Source: CBDDLD01 sp965250025 (GTDB lineage: Bacteria > Bacteroidota > Bacteroidia > Flavobacteriales > Flavobacteriaceae). From it: 64,000 nt of DNA. Location of the stretch: contig OZ252283.1 of the NCBI GenBank assembly GCA_965250025.1, positions 1,798,001-1,862,000 of the forward strand, given 5' to 3'. The notes beneath the pieces were generated by a model. That model was not told the DNA's origin and made no database searches. It was given only the letters and a program-made list of their open reading frames with translations. The translations under genes were made by a program, and so were the position numbers. Shown in pieces: positions 27,233-36,163 of the stretch; the stretch's first letter is position 1, and each line of letters opens with the position of its first letter.

Positions 27233-28498
27233 TTAAATGACAAAACCTTTTGGAATAACTGCCCCTTTTTTGATCACAACAATCCCTTCCTTAATGAAGT
27301 ACAAATCTGTTTCTTTATCCTTCAGGTGAAGTCCTCCATTAATTCTAACATCATCCCCAATTCTACAATTTTTATCGATGATGGTATTTTTAATAAAACA
27401 ACGCTCTCCTATCCCCATGAGTATATTGACTTTATTAGTCTCGATTTCTTCCAAAGATTCATAAAAATCGCATCCCATCATATAGGTATTAATCACTGTA
27501 GATTCTGCTCCTATTCGAGACCGAATGCCAATTACTGATCGTTCAATCATAGCGGCATGTATAAGGCATCCTTCGGCAATAACAGATTTATTAAGGGTCG
27601 TTCCAGATATTTTAGAGGTAGGTAAAGTTCTCGCTCTTGTGTATACGCGTTGTGTTAGATCGTAAAGATTAAATTGAGGAATATCATCCGTCAGCCCTAA
27701 ATTAGCTTCATAAAACGAATCTATGTTTCCTATATCCGTCCAGTAACCTTCGAAAGGATAACTCACTGTCTTATGCTTATTTATGGATTGCGGTATGATC
27801 TCTTTACCAAAATCTATAGTGTCTGGGTTATTCATAAGTTCAATGAGCAAATCTCTATTGAATATATATATCCCCATTGAAGCCAAATAATGACGTCCTT
27901 GCTGTTTCATTTCATCACTGACCTCAGACTCCCAATCGGGTAATAGTTTTGCTTCTGGTTTTTCTATAAACGATGTGATTACATTTTCTTCATCCGATTT
28001 AAGTATTCCGAATGATGTAGCATCCTTTGCATTTACAGGGTATGTAGCTATGGAAATTTTTGCTTCAGAATCAACATGACGTTTTATCATATCATTAAAA
28101 TCCATTTGATACAACTGATCTCCGGATAAAATTAAAGCGTATTGGAAATCATGCTCTAAGAAATGATGCATGCTCTGTCTTACTGCATCTGCAGTGCCCT
28201 GGAACCATTCACCACTATTTATAGTTTGTTCTGCTGCTAATACATCCACAAATGCCGAGCTAAAAAAACTAAAATGATAGGTGTTTTTAATATGCCTATT
28301 AAGTGATGCAGAATTAAATTGTGTTAGAACAAACATACGCTTGATGTTTGAATTAATACAGTTGGAAATTGGAATATCTACCAATCTGTATTTTCCTGCA
28401 ATAGGTACTGCCGGTTTAGATCTGCGTTCGGTTAATGGATATAACCTTGATCCCTGACCGCCGCCTAAAATTATACTTAGTACTTTATCATTTATCAT
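27233..28498 (-). CDS. glgC: glucose-1-phosphate adenylyltransferase
   Basis: This 421-aa protein has the nucleotide-binding motif GGGQGSRLYPLTERRSKPA near residues 12-30, a YRLVDIPISNC block, the sugar-phosphate site SFIEKPEAK, and a C-terminal left-handed beta-helix. It makes ADP-glucose from ATP and glucose-1-phosphate, the committed step of glycogen synthesis. It overlaps the upstream GT4 gene by 11 bases, indicating coupling. A 142-base gap separates it from glgE. Confidence 0.95.
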   Translation of the reverse strand: MINDKVLSIILGGGQGSRLYPLTERRSKPAVPIAGKYRLVDIPISNCINSNIKRMFVLTQFNSASLNRHIKNTYHFSFFSSAFVDVLAAEQTINSGEWFQGTADAVRQSMHHFLEHDFQYALILSGDQLYQMDFNDMIKRHVDSEAKISIATYPVNAKDATSFGILKSDEENVITSFIEKPEAKLLPDWESEVSDEMKQQGRHYLASMGIYIFNRDLLIELMNNPDTIDFGKEIIPQSINKHKTVSYPFEGYWTDIGNIDSFYEANLGLTDDIPQFNLYDLTQRVYTRARTLPTSKISGTTLNKSVIAEGCLIHAAMIERSVIGIRSRIGAESTVINTYMMGCDFYESLEEIETNKVNILMGIGERCFIKNTIIDKNCRIGDDVRINGGLHLKDKETDLYFIKEGIVVIKKGAVIPKGFVI

Positions 28499-29708
28499 TA
28501 TGCTTCGTAATTAGATTATTGTACAAATTTGCAGTGTCTCTGGCAATAGAATCCCAATCAAAATGATCTTCAACACGCTTTCTTCCTTTTTTCGCCATAC
28601 TACGCCTTAAAGCCTCATCGTTAATTAGCATGTTTATTTTATCGGCGAGTTCTTGTGAAAATCTATCAGGATCTACAGGCATAAATGGTGGTGTGTTATG
28701 CTGTTCTAAAGGGACTAAGAATCCGGTTTCATTATCAACAACAACTTCTTTTATACCCCCTACAGCAGCAGCGACTACAGCAGTTTCGCATGCCATAGCT
28801 TCTACATTTATAATTCCAAAAGGTTCATAAATGGAAGGGCAGCAAAATATGGAAGCATGCGAGTAAAATTGAATGATTTCCTTTTTATCCAACATTTTAT
28901 CAATCCATATGACACCTTCTCTATTCTTTTGGGCTTCAGTAACCCTCTGTGCCATTTCTCTTGCAATTTCGGGCGTATCCGGTGCGCCGGCACATAAAAC
29001 TACTTGTACACCCGCATTAATATACTTAATAGCATTTACCAAATGGATAATTCCTTTTTGGTGCGTAATTCGCCCCACAAAAAGTACGTACGGGGAAGAC
29101 GGATCCACGCCGTAACGTTCTAATGCTGTTATCTCATCAACGCGTGTATACTCCTTCAGGTCAATACCATTGTATATTACAGATATCTTTTCATGGGGTA
29201 TATTAAAATACTTCAAAACATCTTGCTTGGTTTCATCAGATACTGCAATAATAGCATCAGCCATTTCTATAGCGGTTTTTTCAACCCATGAGGATACATT
29301 ATAGCCATTGCCCAACTGTTCTCTTTTCCATGGCCTTAAAGGTTCTAATGAATGTGTAGTAATGACCAAAGGAATGTTGTACATAAGCTTAGCAAGGATA
29401 CCTGCAAAATGAGCATACCAGGTATGACAATGTACCACATCCGCATTGACTTCAGAATAATTCATTTTCAGATTGACTCCAAGTGTTTCAAAAATAGGTG
29501 TCAACTTGGTATTGAGGTTAGTCAATACGTCTTTATCTATAGCATAGCCTTCAGCAGATAGCGTTTCTGATTTTTCATTCTGGTTTCCAAAACATCGCAC
29601 TTCAACCTCAAGCAAGTTACTCAATGCTTTAGATAAGTAATCGACATGCACACCCGCACCTCCGTAAATATTAGGCGGAAATTCTTTAGTATAAAAAGCA
29701 ACTTTCAT
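28488..29708 (-). CDS. glgM: GT4 glycogen synthase of the GlgM/GlgA (Corynebacterium) type
   Basis: This 406-aa retaining GT-B glycosyltransferase starts VAFYTKEFPPNIYGGAGVHVDYL and has the EX7E motif YEPFGIINVEAMACE near residue 305. Both features fit the short actinobacterial-type glgA family, not the longer GT5 GlgA. In mycobacteria the enzyme of this family (GlgM) joins ADP-glucose to glucose-1-phosphate to give maltose-1-phosphate, the substrate of GlgE. Since glgC and glgE are in the same operon, that reaction is the likeliest here, but straightforward chain elongation from ADP-glucose is the alternative. The gene symbol is tentative. Confidence 0.8.
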   Translation of the reverse strand: MKVAFYTKEFPPNIYGGAGVHVDYLSKALSNLLEVEVRCFGNQNEKSETLSAEGYAIDKDVLTNLNTKLTPIFETLGVNLKMNYSEVNADVVHCHTWYAHFAGILAKLMYNIPLVITTHSLEPLRPWKREQLGNGYNVSSWVEKTAIEMADAIIAVSDETKQDVLKYFNIPHEKISVIYNGIDLKEYTRVDEITALERYGVDPSSPYVLFVGRITHQKGIIHLVNAIKYINAGVQVVLCAGAPDTPEIAREMAQRVTEAQKNREGVIWIDKMLDKKEIIQFYSHASIFCCPSIYEPFGIINVEAMACETAVVAAAVGGIKEVVVDNETGFLVPLEQHNTPPFMPVDPDRFSQELADKINMLINDEALRRSMAKKGRKRVEDHFDWDSIARDTANLYNNLITKHNDK

Positions 29709-29859
29709 TGAGGATCTCTGTAAGTTTTGGTTAATTTTTTTGACTTTAAATTAGAATACTAAAATAGCAGTTAGGCTTTAGGGTAATATTGTTTTGTTGA
29801 TTAAATTTAAGTTAAGGTCTGCTATCTTAGAATCTCATTTATTAAATTTATAAAAAGTT

Positions 29860-30345
29860 ATGGAAAAAGTCTTAATTGTGTGCTTTATTATGTTCTGCTA
29901 CAGCTGTAACAGTACGGCACAAAAAGTTAAATCAGATGAAAAAGAAACCTTTCCGGTTACAAAAACTGATGCCGAATGGAAAGCACAGCTTACAGATATG
30001 GAGTATTATGTTCTAAGAAAAGCAGGTACGGAACGTTCTTTTAGTAGTCCTTTGAATAAAAACTATGAAAAAGGAGTTTACCATTGTACCGCCTGTGATA
30101 CGCCATTGTTTAAAAGCGAACATAAATTCGATTCTGGTACAGGATGGCCAAGTTTTGATCGAGAAATAAAAGGTAATGTTGCGTATTCAACAGATTATAA
30201 AATTGGTTATGCCAGAACTGAAGAACATTGTGCTACTTGCGGAGGTCATCTCGGACATATTTTTGATGACGGTCCAAGAAATACCACAGGAAAACGTCAT
30301 TGTATTAATGGGGTGGCTTTAAAATTTGTACCGGACAAAAGCTAA
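29860..30345 (+). CDS. msrB: peptide-methionine (R)-S-oxide reductase, exported
   Basis: This 161-aa MsrB has four zinc-binding Cys in two CxxC pairs (YHCTACDTP and EHCATCGGH) and the catalytic Cys in RHCINGVAL near residue 150. The other conserved block is FDSGTGWPSF. The N-terminus carries a lipoprotein-type signal (VCFIMFCYSCNS, Cys near residue 16), so it probably repairs oxidised methionine in the envelope. The next gene starts one base after its stop. Confidence 0.94.
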   Translation: MEKVLIVCFIMFCYSCNSTAQKVKSDEKETFPVTKTDAEWKAQLTDMEYYVLRKAGTERSFSSPLNKNYEKGVYHCTACDTPLFKSEHKFDSGTGWPSFDREIKGNVAYSTDYKIGYARTEEHCATCGGHLGHIFDDGPRNTTGKRHCINGVALKFVPDKS

Positions 30346-30346
30346 T

Positions 30347-30898
30347 ATGGAAAGTTATTTAGAGAGTATAAAAAAACAGTTTCGTTACTATAAGTCTCTT
30401 GGAGATAAAACCTTTGAACAATTGAGTTTTGAGCAGTTGCAATATGAGTTTGCCGAAGATTCTAATAGCATATCCATTATTGCTAAACATATGGTAGGTA
30501 ACATGCTCAGTCGCTGGACTAATTTCTTGACAGAAGATGGGGAAAAAGAATGGCGTCAACGTGATGATGAATTTACTGACTCTTACACTACAAAAGATGA
30601 ACTTATCGCCTTTTGGAATAAAGGTTGGGATTGCTTATTTAATGCTATAAATCCTCTTAAAAACGAGGATCTTGAGCACATCATCTACATACGAAATCAA
30701 GGACATTCAGTAATCGAAGCTATCAACCGGCAATTGATGCATTATGCATATCATATTGGCCAGATCGTTATGTTAGGAAAGATGCATAAAGGCAGTCAAT
30801 GGCATACACTCTCTATTGCCAAAGGGCAATCAGCAGTTTATAATAAAGATAAATTCCGGAAAGATAAAACGCGTAAGCATTTTACGGATGAAGACTAA
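30347..30898 (+). CDS. DUF1572 family protein (DinB-like fold)
   Basis: This 183-aa protein starts at the ATG at 30347, directly after the msrB stop; a TTG at 30326 in frame would overlap msrB and is less likely. The sequence (SIIAKHMVGNMLSRWTNFL, ALMHYAYHIGQIV-like HYAYHIGQIV) has the His pattern of DinB/DUF1572 four-helix proteins that bind a divalent metal. The function is unknown; relatives include thiol-dependent transferases. It is translationally coupled to msrB. Confidence 0.85.
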   Translation: MESYLESIKKQFRYYKSLGDKTFEQLSFEQLQYEFAEDSNSISIIAKHMVGNMLSRWTNFLTEDGEKEWRQRDDEFTDSYTTKDELIAFWNKGWDCLFNAINPLKNEDLEHIIYIRNQGHSVIEAINRQLMHYAYHIGQIVMLGKMHKGSQWHTLSIAKGQSAVYNKDKFRKDKTRKHFTDED

Positions 30899-30899
30899 T

Positions 30900-32183
30900 T
30901 TAAGCTTTATGATTCTTTTTATAGGGCCTTATAATTAACCGGGCTTCCCGATCAAAACGGATATAATTATACACCCAATTTACAAATACGATGATACGGT
31001 TTCTGAATCCAATGATGAAGAATAAGTGTACAAACATCCATACAAACCAAGCAAATACACCTTGAAATTTAAACTTTTTAAGATCCACCACAGCTTTATT
31101 TCTGCCAATAGTAGCCATTGATCCCTTATCTTTATACACAAACGGTTTTAAAGGTTTCTTTTTTACTATCCGTATTAAATTTTCACCCAATGTACGGCCT
31201 TGCTGTATGGCTGGTTGAGCTACCATGGGAAGGCCTTTGGGAAAATCCTTTGTTTTCATTAAAGCAATATCGCCTATAGCAAAAATATTGGAGTAACCTT
31301 TAACTTGACTGTACTCATTAACATGAATTCGGTTACCAGGCCCAATTAAATCTTTGGCATCAACGCCCTTAATAGTTGCACCTTTGACCCCGGCAGCCCA
31401 AACTAAAGTAGCCGCTTCAAAGGTAAGGTCACCATCTGTAGTTACTATCTTTCCATCATAACCAGTGACTCTGACATTTTTCCATACATGCACGCCCAAC
31501 CGTTCCAAAAATTGTTCCGCTTTCTCTGATGATTTATTACTCATACCGTACAATAGGCGATCTTCACCTTGAACAACATGTATTTGTACCAAACGGGTAT
31601 CTAAATCCGGGTAATCTTTAGGTAAAATGCCTTTTTTAATTTCTGCCAATGCTCCCGCCAGTTCTACACCTGTAGGTCCACCGCCTACAATGACAAAATT
31701 CATCAGAGCATTTCGTTCATTCAAATCTGGGGTCAATAAAGCATCTTCGAAGTTTTCAAGAATCAAGCTCCTTAAGTTGAGTGATTGCGGTATGGTTTTC
31801 ATGGCCATACCGTGCTTCATAATCTCACTATTACCATAAAAATTAGTTTTAGAGCCGGAAGCAATCACTAAATAATCAAAGTTCAATTCACCTATACTGG
31901 TCCTTATCAAATGATGTTCTGGTTCAATGGTTTCTACACGAGCAAGCCTGAAATAAAAATTAGGAAAATCTTTTAATATTTTCCTAATTGGATAGGCAAT
32001 AGAATCTGGTTCCAAACCTCCGGTAGATACCTGATATAATAAAGGTTGAAACGTGTGGTAATTATTCTTATCCAAAAGCACAACCTGTACGTCTTGTTTT
32101 GCTAGTTTTTTGGCTAGGGCGATACCTGCAAACCCGCCGCCGATGATGACAATTCTGGGATTGCTTGTCTTGGGAATATTCAT
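30900..32183 (-). CDS. ndh: type II NADH dehydrogenase (NDH-2)
   Basis: This 427-aa FAD/NAD protein has two dinucleotide-binding folds: IIGGGFAGIALAKKL near residue 12 for FAD and VIVGGGPTGVELAGALAE near residue 165 for NADH. The C-terminus has a membrane-attachment hydrophobic segment (FAWFVWMFVHLFFIIGF). It transfers electrons from NADH to quinone without proton pumping. A -7 box TATCTTTG lies just upstream (32200-32207). It converges with the DUF1572 gene, one base apart. Confidence 0.92.
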   Translation of the reverse strand: MNIPKTSNPRIVIIGGGFAGIALAKKLAKQDVQVVLLDKNNYHTFQPLLYQVSTGGLEPDSIAYPIRKILKDFPNFYFRLARVETIEPEHHLIRTSIGELNFDYLVIASGSKTNFYGNSEIMKHGMAMKTIPQSLNLRSLILENFEDALLTPDLNERNALMNFVIVGGGPTGVELAGALAEIKKGILPKDYPDLDTRLVQIHVVQGEDRLLYGMSNKSSEKAEQFLERLGVHVWKNVRVTGYDGKIVTTDGDLTFEAATLVWAAGVKGATIKGVDAKDLIGPGNRIHVNEYSQVKGYSNIFAIGDIALMKTKDFPKGLPMVAQPAIQQGRTLGENLIRIVKKKPLKPFVYKDKGSMATIGRNKAVVDLKKFKFQGVFAWFVWMFVHLFFIIGFRNRIIVFVNWVYNYIRFDREARLIIRPYKKNHKA

Positions 32184-32199
32184 ATAAAATGTATTATTA

Positions 32200-32207
32200 C
32201 AAAGATA
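32200..32207 (-). promoter_or_regulatory. -7 promoter box of ndh
   Basis: TATCTTTG on the minus strand matches TAnnTTTG and is 16 bases before the ndh ATG. The -33 element is not obvious. Confidence 0.45.
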
Positions 32208-32289
32208 ATGAATTTATAGGGTACTAAATTTATTATTCGAATTCGATTTTGTAAATTCGTAACCTTAAAATTCAACTAAAAAATTACTC

Positions 32290-33666
32290 ATGAGTAAATA
32301 TGATATTATAGTTCTAGGTAGTGGTCCCGGCGGATATGTCACAGCTATCAGGGCTTCACAATTAGGCTTTAAAACTGCTATTGTTGAAAAGGAAAGTTTG
32401 GGTGGTGTTTGCTTAAACTGGGGATGCATCCCTACCAAAGCATTGTTAAAATCTGCTCAGGTATTTGAGTACCTTAAGCATGCTGAAGATTATGGTTTGA
32501 AGTTAAAAGATGCCGAACACGATTTTGATGCTGTTGTAAAACGTAGTCGTGGAGTAGCTGACGGGATGAGTAAAGGTGTTCAATTCTTAATGAAGAAGAA
32601 CAAGATTGATGTTATTGAAGGCTATGGCACTCTAAAACCAGGTAAGAAAGTAGAAGTTGATGGTAAAGCATATGCTGCTGACCATATTATCATTGCTACT
32701 GGTGCACGTTCAAGAGAATTACCAAGCTTACCTCAAGATGGTAAGAAAGTGATTGGTTACAGAGAAGCCATGACTTTGGACAAGCAACCTAAGAAAATGA
32801 TTGTTGTTGGTTCTGGTGCTATTGGTGTTGAGTTTGCTTATTTCTACAACTCCATGGGTACCGAAGTTACCATAGTAGAATACATGCCAAAAATTGTTCC
32901 TGTTGAAGATGATGAAATTTCTAAACAATTGGAACGCAGTTTCAAAAAGAGTGGTATTAAGATCATGACCTCTTCTGAAGTTACTTCTGTAGACACTTCA
33001 GGAAAAGGTGTTAAAGCAACTGTAAAAACAAAAAAAGGAGAAGAAGTTCTTGAAGCTGATATTGTATTATCTGCTGTAGGTATCAAATCTAATATTGAAA
33101 ATATTGGATTGGAAGATGTTGGAATTGCTGTAGATAGAGACAAGATTATGGTTAATGATTATTACCAAACCAACATACCGGGCTATTATGCTATTGGTGA
33201 CGTGACTCCTGGTCAGGCATTGGCTCACGTTGCATCAGCAGAAGGAATCTTATGTGTTGAGAAAATTGCCGGTCACCATGTTGAGGCCATTGATTATGGT
33301 AATGTTCCAGGATGTACTTATTGTACTCCTGAAGTTGCCAGTGTTGGTTTGACAGAAGCTCAGGCTAAAGAACAAGGTTATGAGATTAAAGTCGGTAAGT
33401 TTCCATTCTCAGCATCTGGTAAAGCTAAAGCCGGCGGTGCTTCTGAAGGTTTTGTAAAAGTTATTTTTGATGCTAAGTACGGCGAGTGGTTAGGTTGCCA
33501 TATGATCGGTGCTGGTGTTACCGATATGATTGCCGAAGCTGTTTTAGGTCGTAAATTAGAAACTACTGGACATGAAGTTTTAAAAGCCATTCACCCTCAC
33601 CCTACTATGAGTGAGGCTGTTATGGAAGCTGTTGCTGATGCTTACGATGAAGTGATACATTTGTAG
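32290..33666 (+). CDS. lpdA: dihydrolipoyl dehydrogenase (E3)
   Basis: This 458-aa protein has the FAD motif VLGSGPGGYVTAIRA, the redox disulfide in GGVCLNWGCIPTKAL (Cys near residues 40 and 45), an NAD fold VVGSGAIGVEFAYF and the C-terminal dimer motif HPHPTMSEA with the catalytic His-Glu pair. It reoxidises the lipoyl group of pyruvate/2-oxoglutarate dehydrogenase or the glycine cleavage system; no E1/E2 genes are nearby. It has a strong terminator at 33693-33722. Confidence 0.95.
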   Translation: MSKYDIIVLGSGPGGYVTAIRASQLGFKTAIVEKESLGGVCLNWGCIPTKALLKSAQVFEYLKHAEDYGLKLKDAEHDFDAVVKRSRGVADGMSKGVQFLMKKNKIDVIEGYGTLKPGKKVEVDGKAYAADHIIIATGARSRELPSLPQDGKKVIGYREAMTLDKQPKKMIVVGSGAIGVEFAYFYNSMGTEVTIVEYMPKIVPVEDDEISKQLERSFKKSGIKIMTSSEVTSVDTSGKGVKATVKTKKGEEVLEADIVLSAVGIKSNIENIGLEDVGIAVDRDKIMVNDYYQTNIPGYYAIGDVTPGQALAHVASAEGILCVEKIAGHHVEAIDYGNVPGCTYCTPEVASVGLTEAQAKEQGYEIKVGKFPFSASGKAKAGGASEGFVKVIFDAKYGEWLGCHMIGAGVTDMIAEAVLGRKLETTGHEVLKAIHPHPTMSEAVMEAVADAYDEVIHL

Positions 33667-33692
33667 CAAACTTCTAGTTCTAATGATTTAAA

Positions 33693-33722
33693 GGCGGTAT
33701 TCTTATGAGTATCGTCTTTTTT
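33693..33722 (+). terminator. terminator of lpdA
   Basis: GGCGGTATTC and GAGTATCGTC form a ten-pair stem with three G-T wobbles, followed by TTTTTT. The T-run abuts the stop codon of the convergent barrel gene. Confidence 0.75.
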
Positions 33723-34194
33723 ATAGCTTATAGCCCAAACCTATAAAAAGAATGTTTGGAGATATTTCTTCGAAACCTATGGTATACTTCATATTAATGT
33801 CTAACACCTTAGTAAGGTTATATGCAAAGCTCACATCTGCCCTCACTTTAAACTTATTGACGAAAAAATTAAAAAAGTAGTTCATACTCGGTCCAGCCAA
33901 TATACTGAATCGGCTACCTACATCATATTTTAAATATATAGGAGCGTTTAAAAATTCAAAGTCCCCTAGGCCTTTGTATAATAACTCGGGCTGTACATGA
34001 AACCCTTTAGCAATTACAACATCTAAAAAAATACCTCCAAAATAATCCACATCAGTTTCCGGACTTATTCCAAAATCACCTTGATTTTCATTGAAAAATG
34101 TGAGACTTAAACCTCCTTTGATTCCAAAATCAGTTTGAGCGTTGGTCATAAAAACGCAACATAGTAGCGCACAAATGAAAAGCTTTAACTTCAT
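33721..34194 (-). CDS. small outer-membrane beta-barrel (PorT-like) protein
   Basis: This 157-aa protein has a signal peptide ending TNAQ near residue 20 and an opening TDFGIKGGLSLTFF, typical of PorT/OmpW-like barrels (IKGGL...). Alternating strands follow and it ends IGLGYKL, a normal barrel C-terminus. Cargo or function is unknown. It lies four bases downstream of aroQ, so it is probably cotranscribed with it. Two more barrels of the same style follow at 34690 and 35425. Confidence 0.8.
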   Translation of the reverse strand: MKLKLFICALLCCVFMTNAQTDFGIKGGLSLTFFNENQGDFGISPETDVDYFGGIFLDVVIAKGFHVQPELLYKGLGDFEFLNAPIYLKYDVGSRFSILAGPSMNYFFNFFVNKFKVRADVSFAYNLTKVLDINMKYTIGFEEISPNILFIGLGYKL

Positions 34195-34198
34195 AGAA

Positions 34199-34618
34199 TT
34201 ACTTTAAAAAATAGGCTAAAGCCAATTCATAACTTTTTAGTCCAAACCCTATAATAATGCCTTCTGCATTAGGAGATATATAAGATTGGTGCCTAAAGTC
34301 TTCTCTTGAAAATGTATTAGAAATATGCACTTCAATAACTGGAGTAGCAATCGCTTTTACAGCATCTCCAATACCAACAGAAGTATGCGTATATGCCGCA
34401 GCGTTGAGTACAATACCATCATAATTAAACCCCACTTCCTGAAGTTTATCAATAATTTCGCCTTCAATATTAGACTGAAAATAATCAATTGTGATGTTTG
34501 GGTAATCTGCTTTTAGGTCTTTAAGATGACTTTCGAAAGTCTCAGTACCGTATATTCCGGGCTCTCGTTTACCTAAAAGGTTTAAATTAGGGCCATTAAT
34601 AATTATGATTTCTTTCAT
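34199..34618 (-). CDS. aroQ: 3-dehydroquinate dehydratase, type II
   Basis: At 139 aa this is a normal type II dehydroquinase. It has NGPNLNLLGKREPGIYG (the catalytic Tyr is the last-but-one residue of the block, with Arg nearby), NAAAYTHTSVGIGDAV and VEVHISNTFSRE-type (IEVHISNTFSREDFRHQ) active-site blocks. It dehydrates 3-dehydroquinate in the shikimate pathway. A barrel gene follows four bases later. A convincing terminator sits just upstream, for the preceding gene. Confidence 0.95.
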   Translation of the reverse strand: MKEIIIINGPNLNLLGKREPGIYGTETFESHLKDLKADYPNITIDYFQSNIEGEIIDKLQEVGFNYDGIVLNAAAYTHTSVGIGDAVKAIATPVIEVHISNTFSREDFRHQSYISPNAEGIIIGFGLKSYELALAYFLK

Positions 34619-34643
34619 ATCATAAAAATATTAAAAATAAAAA

Positions 34644-34666
34644 AAGGGAGCAGTAATCGCTCCCTT
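34644..34666 (-). terminator. terminator of barrel gene 34690-35286
   Basis: AAGGGAGC and GCTCCCTT form a stem with a seven-base loop, followed on the minus strand by TTTTTATTTTT. Confidence 0.85.
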
Positions 34667-34689
34667 AAATCCTTCTTCTCATACCTAAA

Positions 34690-35286
34690 TTATACTTTGA
34701 ACACTCCTCCTATATTAAAGGAACTCCTCGAATTTCTGATATCAAAAGGTAATATATTGTTGTCATCTACATTAATAAAACCACCATAACCCTGATAATC
34801 AATATAGATTTGAAAATTGTCATTTACATCAAACTTGTATCCGATACCTAGCATTAATCCAAAATCAAAGCCTGTAATGGCATCTTTAATGTCTATATCC
34901 ATACCACTAACTTCTGCGTTAGCATCAATAAGAAATGACACACCAGGTCCAAAATTCAGATACCAATTTCTATTCTTTCCAAAGTGCCAATTTGCATTTA
35001 GCGGAATCGTCAGGTAGCTTAATTTATCTACATTATTTAAGATGTCTTCAGCGCCTTTAGTGTCGTACAGCAACCCCGAACGAAAACTCCACCGATTGTT
35101 GAAATAATATTCACCAACAACTCCGCCTGAAAAAGATACTCTCGTATCATAACTGGCGTCCGATGCATAAGTAGAAAGGTTAACTCCTAACTGTGGTGCT
35201 AGTGTAAAGTCCCCTTTATCAGATTGCGCACATATGTTTGAAAATCCAAAAACAGTAATAACTGCGATACATAATAATTTTTTCAT
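34690..35286 (-). CDS. porin-family outer-membrane beta-barrel protein
   Basis: This 198-aa protein has a signal peptide ending CAQ near residue 20 and the pattern LAPQLGVNLSTYASD...GGVVGEYYFNNRWSFRSGLLYDTKGA seen in the outer-membrane beta-barrel (Pfam OMP_b-brl_2) family. It ends in an aromatic-rich strand pattern. It has its own terminator. Function is unknown. It is a distant paralogue of the neighbours at 33721 and 35425. Confidence 0.8.
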   Translation of the reverse strand: MKKLLCIAVITVFGFSNICAQSDKGDFTLAPQLGVNLSTYASDASYDTRVSFSGGVVGEYYFNNRWSFRSGLLYDTKGAEDILNNVDKLSYLTIPLNANWHFGKNRNWYLNFGPGVSFLIDANAEVSGMDIDIKDAITGFDFGLMLGIGYKFDVNDNFQIYIDYQGYGGFINVDDNNILPFDIRNSRSSFNIGGVFKV

Positions 35287-35377
35287 GATAAGATTTTGAG
35301 TTTTAATTGATACAACAAATTAAGTTCTTTTATTTGTAAAAAAAGACTTTCAAACTAATTGTTTGACAAAAAAATAA

Positions 35378-35396
35378 GGGAAGCTAAAAGCTTCCC
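35378..35396 (-). terminator. terminator of barrel gene 35425-35958
   Basis: GGGAAGCT and AGCTTCCC form an eight-base stem with a three-base loop, followed on the minus strand by TTATTTTTTT. Confidence 0.85.
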
Positions 35397-35424
35397 CTAC
35401 TACATGTATTAAGAATTTATCTTC

Positions 35425-35958
35425 TTACTTGAATCTGTAACCTACACCAACTTGGAAGTTACTTGTATTGATTTCAAATCCGTTAACATCACTGAAGTCA
35501 GTAAGACCAAAAGTATAACGTGCATCAAAGAATAAACCTGATTCTAATTCATAAGCAGCACCAGCACCTAAACCAAAGTCAAAAGACTTTACAGCGTTGT
35601 CTATGGCATCATCAGCACCAACTTTGAAACCAAAGCTAGGACCAGCTTGTAAATTTAAACCATCAGCAACATAATACTTTGCCATTACCGGTACTCTTAA
35701 AAAGCTAACTCCAGCATCAGCACCATTGGCACCTTCAGCACCTTCCATAGAAAATAATACTTCAGGTTGTACATGGAATTTTTCTGAAATGTTAATATCA
35801 GCTAAACCACCTACATAAAATGATGTTATGGCATCTGTGTTGGCATCACCTGTAAAGTTTGAGAAGTTAACACCCCCTTTAGCTCCCCAAGTGATTTCCT
35901 GAGCATTAACAGTTGCAAAAGCAAAAACTGCAAAAGCAGCTAAAAATAATTTTTTCAT
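35425..35958 (-). CDS. porin-family outer-membrane beta-barrel protein
   Basis: This 177-aa protein has a signal peptide (FAVFAFATVNAQ) and the family opening EITWGAKGGVNFSNFTGD, followed by eight or so predicted strands and a C-terminal VGVGYRFK. It belongs to the OMP_b-brl_2 type of eight-stranded barrels common in Flavobacteriaceae, often abundant surface proteins. It is monocistronic with its own terminator. It is divergent from the XerD gene, with a 217-base intergenic region holding a perfect palindrome. Confidence 0.82.
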   Translation of the reverse strand: MKKLFLAAFAVFAFATVNAQEITWGAKGGVNFSNFTGDANTDAITSFYVGGLADINISEKFHVQPEVLFSMEGAEGANGADAGVSFLRVPVMAKYYVADGLNLQAGPSFGFKVGADDAIDNAVKSFDFGLGAGAAYELESGLFFDARYTFGLTDFSDVNGFEINTSNFQVGVGYRFK

Positions 35959-36136
35959 AATCTTTAAGTTTTAAAATTGATTACGGCAAACTAAGCACTT
36001 TTTTTTCAAATATTAAAGCCAAAAAGACCACTTATCAACAATTTTATAAACAAAAATAACTAAGTGACTGACAATCAATAGTTTATTTTTTTGATTATTA
36101 ACAATTTTTAACTGAATACTTATTAAAACGTAGGTC

Positions 36137-36158
36137 TAATCGTATTTAAATACGATTA
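36137..36158. repeat. 22-bp perfect palindrome upstream of xerD
   Basis: The sequence from 36137 to 36158 is its own reverse complement across all 22 bases (arms TAATCGTATTT and AAATACGATTA). It ends five bases before the -7 box of the xerD-like gene, so it overlaps where the -33 region would be. This is the expected position and symmetry of an operator for a dimeric regulator. The binding protein is unknown. Confidence 0.7.
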
Positions 36159-36163
36159 AATGC

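Noticed and set aside
32844..33143. 99-codon ORF antisense to lpdA
   Set aside because: It shows low-complexity Ser/Thr composition typical of antisense shadows, and lpdA is certain.
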